Made by a program: the position numbers and the translations under genes
Shown here: positions 16,020 through 24,585 of the stretch, in pieces
Layout: every line of letters starts with the position of its first letter
Numbering within the stretch: position 1 is the first letter of the stretch
Notes under the pieces: generated by a model
Told to the model about the DNA's origin: nothing
Seen by the model: only the letters and a program-made list of their open reading frames with translations
The model's database searches: none
Assembly (NCBI GenBank): GCA_903884065.1
Contig: CAISDL010000004.1
Location: 1-42,464, forward strand
DNA length: 42,464 bases
Direction of reading: 5' to 3'
From: an uncultured Actinomycetes bacterium
Lineage (GTDB): Bacteria > Actinomycetota > Actinomycetes > Mycobacteriales > Mycobacteriaceae

Positions 16020-16033
16020 TGTAACACGTTCTA
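16020..16033. promoter_or_regulatory. KstR operator between echA19 and fadD19, overlapping a -10 box
   Basis: TGTAACACGTTCTA fits TNNAACNNGTTNNA. On the plus strand its last bases begin TAATTT (16032-16037), a -10-like hexamer seven bases before the fadD19 GTG at 16045. Bound KstR would therefore block RNA polymerase directly at a probably leaderless promoter. Confidence 0.87.
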
Positions 16034-16044
16034 ATTTGTGCACT

Positions 16045-17694
16045 GTGGCCCTGAATATCGCCGATCTCGCCGAGCACGCCATCGATGCCGTCCCCGACCG
16101 GGTCGCCCTGATCTGCGGTGACGAGCAGATCACCTACGCCGAGTTGGAGCAGAAGGCGAATCGCTTCGCCCACTACCTGATCGACCACGGGGTGGGCAAG
16201 GACGACAAGGTCGGCCTCTACTGCCGCAACCGCATCGAGATCGTCATCGCGATGCTCGGCATCGTCAAAGCCGGGGCGATCCTCGTCAACGTCAACTACC
16301 GCTACGTCGAGGGCGAGTTGCGCTACCTGTTCGAGAACTCCGACATGGTGGCACTGATCCACGAACGGCAGTACTCCGACCGGGTGGCCAATGTGCTGCC
16401 CGAGGTCCCGAACGTCAAAACCGTGATCGTCGTCGACGACGGCAGTGACGACGACTACCACCGCTACGGCGGTGTGGACTTCGACGACGCCCTCGCCCAG
16501 GGTTCGCCCGATCGCGACTTCGGAGCGCGCAGCGCCGACGACATCTACCTGCTCTACACCGGCGGCACCACCGGCTTCCCCAAGGGCGTGATGTGGCGGC
16601 ACGAGGACATCTACCGGGTGCTGCTCGGCGGAACCGACTTCGCCACCGGCGAATTCGTGGCCGACGAGTACGACCACGCCAAACTGGCCGCCGCCGGTCC
16701 GCCGATGATCCGGTTCCCGATCCCGCCGATGATCCACGGTGCCACCCAGTCGGCCACCTGGATGGCGCTCTTCGCCGGCCAGACCGTCGTTCTGGCAACG
16801 GAATTCGACGCCGACGCGGTCTGGCGCGCCATCGAGGCGCACAAGGTGAACCTGCTGTTCTTCACCGGTGACGCCATGGGCCGTCCGTTGCTCGACGCGC
16901 TGGAGTCCGGCGAGTACGACCTGTCGTCGCTGTACGTGCTGTCCAGCACCGCCGCACTGTTCTCACCGAGCCTCAAGGAACGTTTCCTGGAACTGCTTCC
17001 CAACCGGGTCATCACCGACTCGATCGGATCCTCGGAGACCGGCTTCGGCGGCACCAGCATCGTGGCCAAAGGTGCGTCGCAGGGCGGCGGCCCGCGGGTG
17101 GCCATCGACAAGAAGACCGTGGTGCTCGACGACGACGGCAACGAGGTCCAGCCCGGCTCCGGGGTGCGCGGCATCCTCGCCAAGCGCGGCAACATCCCGG
17201 TCGGCTACTACAAGGACGAGAAGAAGACCGCCGAGACGTTCCGCACCATCAACGGCGTGCGCTACGCCATCCCCGGTGACTACGCGATGGTCGAGGAGGA
17301 CGGCACCGTCACCATGCTCGGCCGCGGTTCGGTGTCGATCAACACCGGCGGGGAGAAGGTGTATCCCGAAGAAGTCGAAGCGGCACTGAAGGGCCACCCC
17401 GACGTGTTCGACGCGCTCGTGGTCGGTGTGCCCGACGAGCGTTTCGGCCAGCACGTGGCCGCCGTGGTCGCGCCGCGCCCCGGAACCCACCCGGCGCTGG
17501 AGGGTCTGGATGCCTTCGTGCGCAAGGATATTGCCGGTTACAAGGTGCCGCGCAGCCTGTGGCTCGTCGATGAGATCAAGCGGTCGCCGGCCGGCAAACC
17601 GGACTACAAGTGGGCCAAGGAGCAGACCGAGCAACGGCCCGCCGACGAGGTGCACGCCAAGCACTCGCGCGCCGATCAGGGGGAAGCCAACTGA
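16045..17694 (+). CDS. fadD19: Steroid side-chain CoA ligase FadD19
   Basis: The 549-residue acyl-CoA synthetase starts at GTG 16045 ([15 protein letters not shown]). Its AMP-binding loop is [14 protein letters not shown], followed by [11 protein letters not shown] and the C-terminal [18 protein letters not shown] and [14 protein letters not shown] motifs containing the catalytic lysine. It matches Rv3515c closely. FadD19 activates 3-oxo-cholest-4-en-26-oate-type acids, and in actinobacteria is needed for C24-branched sterols. The KstR operator overlaps its predicted promoter. The downstream gene starts at the last base of its stop codon. Confidence 0.96.
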   Translation: MALNIADLAEHAIDAVPDRVALICGDEQITYAELEQKANRFAHYLIDHGVGKDDKVGLYCRNRIEIVIAMLGIVKAGAILVNVNYRYVEGELRYLFENSDMVALIHERQYSDRVANVLPEVPNVKTVIVVDDGSDDDYHRYGGVDFDDALAQGSPDRDFGARSADDIYLLYTGGTTGFPKGVMWRHEDIYRVLLGGTDFATGEFVADEYDHAKLAAAGPPMIRFPIPPMIHGATQSATWMALFAGQTVVLATEFDADAVWRAIEAHKVNLLFFTGDAMGRPLLDALESGEYDLSSLYVLSSTAALFSPSLKERFLELLPNRVITDSIGSSETGFGGTSIVAKGASQGGGPRVAIDKKTVVLDDDGNEVQPGSGVRGILAKRGNIPVGYYKDEKKTAETFRTINGVRYAIPGDYAMVEEDGTVTMLGRGSVSINTGGEKVYPEEVEAALKGHPDVFDALVVGVPDERFGQHVAAVVAPRPGTHPALEGLDAFVRKDIAGYKVPRSLWLVDEIKRSPAGKPDYKWAKEQTEQRPADEVHAKHSRADQGEAN

Positions 17695-18824
17695 TGCGGA
17701 CCGAGCTCTGCGACCGGTTCGACATCGACTACCCGATCTTCGTCTTCACCCCGTCGGAGAAAGTGGCGGCCGCGGTCACCCGGGCCGGCGGGATGGGCGT
17801 GCTGGGGTGTGTGCGGTTCAACGATCCCGATGAGCTTGAGTCCGTTCTGAACTGGATGGACGCCAACACCGACGGCAAGCCCTACGGGGTGGACGTCGTG
17901 ATGCCGGCCACCGTGCCGACCGAAGGCACCCCGGTCGACATCAGCAAGCTCATCCCGCAGACCCACCGCGACTTCGTCGCGAAGACGTTGGCCGACCTCG
18001 GGGTGCCCCCACTTCCCGGGGACGGCAACGGCAACGACGGCGTTCTCGGATGGCTGCACTCGGTCGCCCGCTCACACGTCGACGTCGCGCTGGGCAAAAC
18101 GGGAGGGGGTCACCGAATCAGCTTGATCGCCAACGCGCTTGGCTCCCCGCCCGCCGACGTCATCGACCAGGCACATTCGGTCGGGGTGCCGTTGGCCGCA
18201 CTGGCCGGAACCGCCGAGCACGCGCGGCGGCACGTCCACAACGGCGTGGATATCGTCGTCGCTCAGGGCTACGAGGCCGGCGGGCACACCGGGGAGATCG
18301 CCTCGATGGTGCTCGTGCCGGAAGTCGTCGATGCGGTGGGCGACACCCCGGTGCTCGCCGCCGGCGGCATCGGCACCGGCCGGCAGGTGGCAGCGGCACT
18401 GGCGCTGGGGGCGTCCGGAGTGTGGATGGGTTCGGCATTCCTGACTGCCACCGAGTACGACCTCGGCGTGCGGGACGCGGACGGGCCGTCGGTGATCCAG
18501 CAGGCGCTGTTGGCCGCGACGTCCAGCGACACGGTGCGCCGCCGGATCTACTCCGGAAAGCCCGCCCGGCTGCTCAAGAGTCGCTGGACCGATGCCTGGG
18601 ACGCCGATGGCGCCCCCCAACCGCTGCCGATGCCCCTGCAGAACGTCCTGGTGGCCGAGGCGCATCAGCGGATGGGCCAGTCGCACGACCCGAGTGCGGT
18701 GGCGATGCCGGTCGGCCAGATCGTCGGCCGGATGAACGAGATCCGGCCGGCGGCAGCCATCATCGCCGAGCTGGTGTCCGGGTATGACGCCGCGACCCGG
18801 CGACTGGACGACTTCCGCGGCTGA
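17694..18824 (+). CDS. Nitronate monooxygenase-family flavoprotein
   Basis: This 376-residue TIM-barrel flavoprotein is of the 2-nitropropane dioxygenase/nitronate monooxygenase family. It has the N-terminal YPIFVFTPSEKVAAAVTRAGGMG, the FMN phosphate and loop region VVAQGYEAGGHTGEIASM, and TPVLAAGGIGTGRQVAAALALGASGVWMGSAF. Its ATG overlaps the fadD19 stop (TGATG), with AGGGGGAAG as ribosome-binding site, so it is co-expressed with a KstR-controlled sterol gene. The related IpdC of the steroid pathway is a distinct, shorter member. The substrate here is unknown; a reductase or oxygenase step on a sterol CoA intermediate is possible. Confidence 0.8.
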   Translation: MRTELCDRFDIDYPIFVFTPSEKVAAAVTRAGGMGVLGCVRFNDPDELESVLNWMDANTDGKPYGVDVVMPATVPTEGTPVDISKLIPQTHRDFVAKTLADLGVPPLPGDGNGNDGVLGWLHSVARSHVDVALGKTGGGHRISLIANALGSPPADVIDQAHSVGVPLAALAGTAEHARRHVHNGVDIVVAQGYEAGGHTGEIASMVLVPEVVDAVGDTPVLAAGGIGTGRQVAAALALGASGVWMGSAFLTATEYDLGVRDADGPSVIQQALLAATSSDTVRRRIYSGKPARLLKSRWTDAWDADGAPQPLPMPLQNVLVAEAHQRMGQSHDPSAVAMPVGQIVGRMNEIRPAAAIIAELVSGYDAATRRLDDFRG

Positions 18825-18831
18825 CGATGGC

Positions 18832-18837
18832 TAGAGT
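18832..18837 (+). promoter_or_regulatory. Candidate -10 box for leaderless ilvX transcript
   Basis: TAGAGT lies six bases before the ilvX GTG at 18844 and no ribosome-binding site is visible, consistent with leaderless initiation. It may supplement read-through from the fadD19 unit. Confidence 0.45.
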
Positions 18838-18843
18838 CAGTCC

Positions 18844-20400
18844 GTGAACGGAGCGCAGGCACTCATCACCACCATGGTCGACAACGGCGTCCGGATGTGC
18901 TTCGCCAACCCGGGCACCTCGGAGATGCACTTCGTCGCCGCGCTGGACAGCGTGCCCGAGATGCGCGGTGTGCTGACCCTTTTCGAGGGCGTGGCCACCG
19001 GTGCGGCCGACGGATACGCCCGCATGTCCGGGGATCCGGCAGCGGTGCTGCTGCATCTGGGACCCGGACTGGGCAACGGTCTGGCCAACCTGCACAACGC
19101 GCGACGAGCCCGGGTGCCGATGATGGTGGTCGTCGGTGACCATGCGCTCTATCACAAGAAGTACGACGCGCCGTTGGAGTCCGACATCGACTCGGTGGCC
19201 GGCACCGTGTCCGGTTGGGTGCGCCGCACGATGGACCCCGCCGACGTGGCCGCCGACGCCGCCGAGGCCATCGCATTCACGCGATCGGAACAGCGGATCG
19301 CCACCCTCATCCTGCCGGCGGACGTCTCCTGGTCCGACGGGGCCCGGCCCGCCGGTCCCGTTGCGCCACAGCCGACTCCGCCGGCCGACGACACCCGCGA
19401 GATCGAGGCGGCGCTGACGTCCGGTGCCCCGGCGGTGATCCTGGTCGGCGGTGACGCGACCCGCGCCCCGGGACTGAGCGCGGCCGCGCGACTGGCGCAG
19501 CAGTTCGGCGCGCGGCTGTTCTGCGAGACGTTCCCGACCCGGCTGGAACGCGGCGCCGGTGTTCCGCCGGTGGAACGCGTCGCCTACTTCGGGGAGGCCG
19601 CCGCGGCTCAACTCGACGGGACCCGGCACCTGATCCTGGCGGGTGCGCCGTCCCCGGTGACCTTCTTCGGCTACCCGGGGAAGCCCAGCGACCTGGTGCC
19701 CGAGGGCGCCACGGTGCACACCCTGGCCGGACCGGTCGGCGCCGCGGCGGCGCTGGAAGCGCTGGCCGACAGGCTCGCTCCGAACACCGTCGCCCCGCTC
19801 GCACCGGCATCGCAGCCGCAACTGCCGTCCGGCCCGCTGACCGCGCAGACCTCCGCCGAGGTGATCGGCGCGCTGCTCCCGGAGCGGGCGATCGTCGTCG
19901 ACGAATCCAACACCTCCGGATTCCTGCTGCCGATGACCACCGCCGGGGCGCCCGCCCACGACTGGCTGACCCTCACCGGTGGGGCCATCGGATACGCGCT
20001 CCCGGTGGCTCTCGGCGCCGCGTTGGCCGAGCCCGACCGGCCGGTGCTCTGCCTGGAGTCCGACGGGTCGGCGATGTACACGATCTCGGCGCTGTGGACA
20101 CATGCCCGGGAACGGCTCGACATCACCACCGTGGTCTACGCCAACCACGCCTACGACATCCTGCGCATCGAGTTGCAGCGCGTCGGCGCGGCCGCTCAGG
20201 ATCATCCGCCCGGCCCCAAAGCCGAGTCGCTGCTGGATTTGACCAGTCCCACAATGGATTTCGTGCGGATTGCCGAGGGAATGGGTGTGCCGGCCCGGCG
20301 CGTCGGCACCGCGGAGGAACTCGCGGACGCGCTGCGCTGGGCGTTCAACGAGCCCGGACCGCACGTGATCGAGGCCGTCATGCCGTCGATCGCCGCCTAG
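18844..20400 (+). CDS. ilvX: Thiamine-diphosphate-dependent enzyme, acetolactate synthase-like IlvX
   Basis: The 518-residue protein has the three-domain ThDP fold. The catalytic Glu region is LFEGVATGAADGYAR, followed by VVVGDHALYHKKYDAPLE and the cofactor region CLESDGSAMYTISALW and ANHAYDILRIEL. The usual GDG...NN metal/ThDP motif is changed to SDG...NH. It matches Rv3509c (IlvX), which is within the sterol locus and probably not a true acetolactate synthase. It may act on a 2-oxo acid or an acyloin, but the reaction is unknown. The stop overlaps the converging fadD17 stop by four bases. Confidence 0.9.
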   Translation: MNGAQALITTMVDNGVRMCFANPGTSEMHFVAALDSVPEMRGVLTLFEGVATGAADGYARMSGDPAAVLLHLGPGLGNGLANLHNARRARVPMMVVVGDHALYHKKYDAPLESDIDSVAGTVSGWVRRTMDPADVAADAAEAIAFTRSEQRIATLILPADVSWSDGARPAGPVAPQPTPPADDTREIEAALTSGAPAVILVGGDATRAPGLSAAARLAQQFGARLFCETFPTRLERGAGVPPVERVAYFGEAAAAQLDGTRHLILAGAPSPVTFFGYPGKPSDLVPEGATVHTLAGPVGAAAALEALADRLAPNTVAPLAPASQPQLPSGPLTAQTSAEVIGALLPERAIVVDESNTSGFLLPMTTAGAPAHDWLTLTGGAIGYALPVALGAALAEPDRPVLCLESDGSAMYTISALWTHARERLDITTVVYANHAYDILRIELQRVGAAAQDHPPGPKAESLLDLTSPTMDFVRIAEGMGVPARRVGTAEELADALRWAFNEPGPHVIEAVMPSIAA

Positions 20401-21920
20401 GTGTCGCGCGGGATCTCGAACACCGGGTCGGCGCAGTCGAGCGCCTCAGCCGAGAGCCGTCGCTTGATGACCTTGAACGTCTCGGTGCGCGGTAGTGAGT
20501 CGGCCACCCGGACGAACGACGGCCACTGCTTCGGTCCGAGGTCGGCCTGCGCGGCGAGGAAGGCCCGAAACTCCAACGGCTCGAACGACACATCCTCCGC
20601 CGGCACCAGTGCCGCCATCACCCGGTCACCGACCTGCGGGTCGGGAATGCCGTACACGGCCACCTCGATGACACCGGGGTAGCGCATCAGGACCCGTTCG
20701 ATCGGCGCGGTTCCCAGGTTCTCCCCGTCCACCCGCATCCAGTCACCCAGCCGGCCGGCGAAGTAGACGAAGCCGTCGTCGTCGCAGTAGGCGAGGTCAC
20801 CGCTGTGGTAGCGCCCGTCCGTCATCCGCTCGGCCTCGGCACCGGGATCCTTGTAGTAGCCACGGAACTGGCCGGGGCCGCGCAGGTTGACCAACTCGCC
20901 GATCACCCCGGGTGGGCAGGGCACCTGAGTCTCGACGTCGAGGATGCCGAGTTCCTCGGGCAATGGGCCTAGCGATCCCTCCGGTGTGCCCGGAGCGCGG
21001 CCGATCGCGATGCCGCCCTCGGTGGAGCCGAAGCCGTCGACCACCGTCACACCGAACCGGCGTTCGAAGCGGGCGATATCGCGCGGTGCCGCTTCGTTGC
21101 CGTACATGATCCGCAGCGAGTTGTCGGCATCACCGGCGCGCTCCGGTGTCGCGAGGATGTAGGACATCGGCTTGCCGACGTAGTTCGCGTAGGTGGCACC
21201 CACTCGCCGGGCATCGTCGATGAAGGCCGAGGCGGAGAACTTGCGCCGCAACACGATTGACCCCCGGGCAGCCACCGCGGGCGCCCACCCCGCCATGATC
21301 GCGTTCGAGTGGAACAACGGCATGGACAGATAGAAGACGTCGTCGGCGGTCAGGCCGAACCGCTCGGCGAGCATCACGCCCGGACCCGCCACCTTCTCGT
21401 GCGTGCAGCGCACCGCCTTCGGATCGCCGCTGGTGCCCGAGGTGAAGATCAGCATGAAGAGGTCCTCGGCCGTGCTGTCGGCGAATCGGACCGGCACGCC
21501 CTCGAAGCCGGCCAGTTCCTCCATCCATGCCGGTGCGGTCACGTCCAGGACCGCCGTCTCCTCGGGAATGGCTTCGTCCCCAAACGAATCCGGCCCGAGG
21601 TCGGTCAGCACCAGCTGGCAGTCGGCATGGGCGATGTCGCGGCCGAGTGCCGCCCCGCGCCGGGTCGGGTTGAGCCCGACGGGTACGACGCCGCTGAGGC
21701 CGGCGGCGACCAGCAGCGCGGAGAAGAGCGGGGTGTTGCCCAGCAGCACGCCGACGTGCGGCGGCCGGTCCGGATCCAGCCGGGAGCGCAGCAGGGCCGC
21801 GAGATCAGCGGCATCCTGAATGTGCTGACGCCAGGACACCGCCGGCCCGTCGACGGATCCGACGCCGCGGTCATCGACCTCGGCCAGCGGCGCCAATAAC
21901 TCGGTGACGGTGGGCGGCAC
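20397..21920 (-). CDS. fadD17: Acyl-CoA ligase FadD17
   Basis: The 507-residue AMP-dependent synthetase has the phosphate-binding loop LIFTSGTSGDPKAVRC, DGFGSTEGGIAIGR, YHSGDLAYCDDDGFVYFAGR and GDWMRVDGENLG, and ends with the lysine-containing TFKVIKRRLS. It matches Rv3506 (FadD17), one of the CoA ligases for shortened sterol side-chain acids. GTG at 21920 is taken as start (VPPTVTELLAPL). It is the last gene of the fadE26-fadE27-fadD17 operon, five bases after fadE27. Confidence 0.93.
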   Translation of the reverse strand: MPPTVTELLAPLAEVDDRGVGSVDGPAVSWRQHIQDAADLAALLRSRLDPDRPPHVGVLLGNTPLFSALLVAAGLSGVVPVGLNPTRRGAALGRDIAHADCQLVLTDLGPDSFGDEAIPEETAVLDVTAPAWMEELAGFEGVPVRFADSTAEDLFMLIFTSGTSGDPKAVRCTHEKVAGPGVMLAERFGLTADDVFYLSMPLFHSNAIMAGWAPAVAARGSIVLRRKFSASAFIDDARRVGATYANYVGKPMSYILATPERAGDADNSLRIMYGNEAAPRDIARFERRFGVTVVDGFGSTEGGIAIGRAPGTPEGSLGPLPEELGILDVETQVPCPPGVIGELVNLRGPGQFRGYYKDPGAEAERMTDGRYHSGDLAYCDDDGFVYFAGRLGDWMRVDGENLGTAPIERVLMRYPGVIEVAVYGIPDPQVGDRVMAALVPAEDVSFEPLEFRAFLAAQADLGPKQWPSFVRVADSLPRTETFKVIKRRLSAEALDCADPVFEIPRDT

Positions 21921-21925
21921 CGGAA

Positions 21926-23023
21926 TCAGGCCGGAGTGTCGGCCAGGTCCCGGCCGATGACCAGCAGCTGCGCAGTGGCTCCGCCGAGGGCGAACTCGGT
22001 CTGTTTCGCCGTGATGAAGTAGCGGTGGACCGGATGGTCCGTGTCGATACCGACCCCGCCGTGGACGTGGACGGCGGTATGGACAATCCGGTGACCGGCA
22101 TCCGCGGCCCAGAACGCTGCGGTCGCCACCTCGGTCTCACAGGGCTGGTCCTCGGAGAGTCGCCATGAAGCCTGTTGCAACGTCAGCCGCAGTCCCATCA
22201 GGTCGATGTAGCCGTCGGCCAGTCGCTGGGAGACGGCCTGGAAGCTGCCGATCGGCCGATCGAACTGCTCGCGGGTGCGTGCGTACTCGGCGGTGAGTTC
22301 CAGTGCGCGCTGCAGCACGCCGAGTTGGTAGGCGGTCAGGCCGACTGCCCGATGTGTGCTCAGCCAGCTCAGCACCTCGGCACCCCCGAGCACGCGGTCG
22401 GCGCCCACCTCGACCCCGGCCAACTCGAGGTGCGCTGAACTGTTGAGGCCGGTGGTCTGCAACGCGCCTACCGAAACCCCGGTGTCGGCGGACCTGACCA
22501 GGAAAACCTTGACCCCCGAATCCGATTCGGCCGGCACGAGAAAGGCGTCGGCCACCGGGCCGTACGGGACCTGGGTCCGCGACCCGGTCAACCGGAAGCC
22601 GGCGCCCGACGTCATCGCCTGTACCGGTGCCTCGCCGAGTTCACCGTCGAGTGCCACCGTCAGCACCGTCTCCCCGGCGACCGCCGGTGCGGCCCAGTCC
22701 TGTTGTAATGCCGCCGATCCGAACCGGGCCAGTGCGCCGGCGCCGAGAACCACCGACTCCAGGTAGGGCACCGCCGCCAGTTGGCGACCGAGTCCGGTCA
22801 GGATGGCCGTCTGCTCGAGGACGCCGAATCCTCCTCCGCCGACCGATTCTGGAGCGGCGGTGCTCAGGATGTCGGCGTCAATCAGCTTCCGCCACAACGC
22901 GGTGTCGAATCGCTGGTCCAGACCGTCCAGTTCGCGCTGGTGCTGTGGTGTGCACACCGCACCGACGATGGTGTCGACCAGTCCGGAAAGATCCTGAGCG
23001 GCTTCTGTTTTGGTGAAATCCAT
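21926..23023 (-). CDS. fadE27: Acyl-CoA dehydrogenase subunit FadE27 (ChsE5)
   Basis: This 365-residue acyl-CoA dehydrogenase-fold protein starts at ATG 23023 (MDFTKTEAAQDL), 20 bases after fadE26 with an AAGGGA ribosome-binding site. Features are LTAEYARTREQFDRPIGSFQ and VHVHGGVGIDTDHPVHRYF, which form the FAD and tetramer contact regions. It matches Rv3505. Actinobacterial sterol dehydrogenases act as alpha2-beta2 heterotetramers; FadE26-FadE27 (ChsE4-ChsE5) oxidises C5- and C3-side-chain CoA esters. The catalytic glutamate is expected on the partner. Confidence 0.93.
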   Translation of the reverse strand: MDFTKTEAAQDLSGLVDTIVGAVCTPQHQRELDGLDQRFDTALWRKLIDADILSTAAPESVGGGGFGVLEQTAILTGLGRQLAAVPYLESVVLGAGALARFGSAALQQDWAAPAVAGETVLTVALDGELGEAPVQAMTSGAGFRLTGSRTQVPYGPVADAFLVPAESDSGVKVFLVRSADTGVSVGALQTTGLNSSAHLELAGVEVGADRVLGGAEVLSWLSTHRAVGLTAYQLGVLQRALELTAEYARTREQFDRPIGSFQAVSQRLADGYIDLMGLRLTLQQASWRLSEDQPCETEVATAAFWAADAGHRIVHTAVHVHGGVGIDTDHPVHRYFITAKQTEFALGGATAQLLVIGRDLADTPA

Positions 23024-23043
23024 TCCGGGTCCCTTTGGTTTAG

Positions 23044-24228
23044 TCAGCGATTGGCGCGGGGCAGGCTCAGCGCGACCATGCCGATGATGTCGCGCTGAAC
23101 CTCGTTGGTGCCGCCGCCGAAGGTCAAGATCAGCGCCGAACGGTGCATGCGCTCGACTCGGCCGCGCAGCAGTGCGCCGGGGGAGTTCTGCCGCAGGGTG
23201 GCCGACGGTCCGAGGATCTCCATCAGCAGCCGGTAGGCCTCGGTGGCCATCTCGGTGCCGAACACCTTGGCGGCGGATGCGTCGGCGGGTGACGGTGCCT
23301 CGTCTTGTGAGGACGCCAACTCCCAGTTGATCAGTTTGAGGTACTCGGCCTTGGCGTGCACCCGGGCCAGGTTCAGCTGTACCCATTCGGAGTCGATCAG
23401 CCGCTCGCCGCGGGCGTTCTTGGTGTTCTGCGCCCATTCGCGGACCTGCGTCAGCGCGGTGAAGATGGGCTGCGCCGACACCAGGGCGACGCGCTCGTGG
23501 TTGAGCTGGTTGGTCACCAGCTTCCAGCCGGCATGCTCTTCCCCGACCCGGTTTGCCACCGGAACCCGGACGTCCTGGTAGTAGGTGGCGCTTGTGTCGA
23601 CACCTGACATCGTGTGCACCGGCGTCCACGAGAAGCCTTCGGCAGTGGTGGGCACGATCAACATCGATATGCCGCGGTGCTTTTTGGCTTCCGGGTCGGT
23701 GCGCACCGCCAGCCAGACGTAGTCGGCGTAGGGGATCAGGCTGGTCCACATCTTCTGGCCGTTGATCACATAGTCGTCGCCGTCGCGAACCGCGGTGGTC
23801 CGCAGGGCCGCCAGGTCGGTGCCGGCGCCGGGCTCGGAGTAGCCGATGGAGAAGTGCAGATCCCCGGCGGCGATCTTGGGCAGGAAGAACTTCTTCTGTT
23901 CTTCGGTGCCGAACGCCATGATCGTCGGTGCCACGCTGTTGATGGTCAGGAACGGCACCGGTGCACCCGCGATCGCGGCCTCGTCGGTGAAGATCAGCCC
24001 GTCCATCGGCGGACGGGCCTGGCCGCCGTACTCCTTCGGCCAGCTCAGCGTCAGCCAGCCGTCCTTGCCCATCTGGGCGACGGTGTCGCGGTAGACGTTG
24101 CCGACGCCGATCTCCCCGCCGGCGGTGGACGTCAGCGCTTCCTGGCGTTCGGGAGTCATGAGCCGGCCGAAATACGCGCGCAGTTCGCGGCGCAACTCCT
24201 CCTGCTCGGGGGTGTAACTGATCCGCAT
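23044..24228 (-). CDS. fadE26: Acyl-CoA dehydrogenase subunit FadE26 (ChsE4)
   Basis: The 394-residue protein has the canonical acyl-CoA dehydrogenase layout: LSWPKEYGGQARPPM, FSIGYSEPGAGTDLAALRT, the beta-domain GDDYVINGQKMWTSLIPYAD, and the C-terminal ALILTFGGGTNEVQRDIIG. It matches Rv3504, the partner of FadE27. The ATG at 24228 is preceded by a GGCGGAGG ribosome-binding site. The KstR operator 58 bases upstream controls this operon and the divergent fdxD-hsd4A unit. Confidence 0.94.
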   Translation of the reverse strand: MRISYTPEQEELRRELRAYFGRLMTPERQEALTSTAGGEIGVGNVYRDTVAQMGKDGWLTLSWPKEYGGQARPPMDGLIFTDEAAIAGAPVPFLTINSVAPTIMAFGTEEQKKFFLPKIAAGDLHFSIGYSEPGAGTDLAALRTTAVRDGDDYVINGQKMWTSLIPYADYVWLAVRTDPEAKKHRGISMLIVPTTAEGFSWTPVHTMSGVDTSATYYQDVRVPVANRVGEEHAGWKLVTNQLNHERVALVSAQPIFTALTQVREWAQNTKNARGERLIDSEWVQLNLARVHAKAEYLKLINWELASSQDEAPSPADASAAKVFGTEMATEAYRLLMEILGPSATLRQNSPGALLRGRVERMHRSALILTFGGGTNEVQRDIIGMVALSLPRANR

Positions 24229-24285
24229 CCGCGCCTGACCTCCGCCTGGAATGAATCGGCGGCACGACCCGCCACCTCTGACGGT

Positions 24286-24299
24286 TGTAACACGTTCTA
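24286..24299. promoter_or_regulatory. KstR operator between fadE26 and fdxD
   Basis: TGTAACACGTTCTA is identical to the site in front of fadD19 and fits TNNAACNNGTTNNA. On the plus strand its end runs into TAGTCT (24298-24303), a -10-like hexamer for fdxD, again suggesting promoter occlusion. Confidence 0.87.
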
Positions 24300-24384
24300 G
24301 TCTGAGGGTCCAGCGCCGTCAGACTGCGGTCATGGTCGTATCGTGTCCTGGGATACGAAGGAACGTCCGGCCTAGGAGGTTGTC

Positions 24385-24576
24385 ATGCGCATCGTCGTCG
24401 ACCGCGACCGCTGCGAAGGTAATGCCATCTGCGTGGGAATCGACCCCGAACTGTTCGAACTCGACGACGACGACTACGTGGTCGTCACCGCCGATCCCGT
24501 CCCGGCGGACGCCGAGGAACGCGCCGAGCAGGCCATCGCCGAGTGCCCCCGGGCCGCGTTGACCCGCAGAGACTAG
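24385..24576 (+). CDS. fdxD: 3Fe-4S-type ferredoxin FdxD
   Basis: The 63-residue ferredoxin has cysteines at 10, 16 and 54 (CEGNAIC and ECPRAAL), the pattern of P450-associated 3Fe-4S ferredoxins in which one cluster cysteine is replaced. The rest is acidic (FELDDDDYVVV). AGGAGGT lies four bases before the ATG. It matches Rv3503c. A likely job is electron delivery to the sterol P450s, including CYP142 in this window. It forms an operon with hsd4A, nine bases downstream. Confidence 0.95.
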   Translation: MRIVVDRDRCEGNAICVGIDPELFELDDDDYVVVTADPVPADAEERAEQAIAECPRAALTRRD

Positions 24577-24585
24577 AGGCATTCG

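Noticed and set aside
18760..20364. 534-codon minus-strand frame opposite ilvX.
   Set aside because: It is antisense to a well-supported ThDP enzyme, with a non-protein-like composition and no ribosome-binding site.
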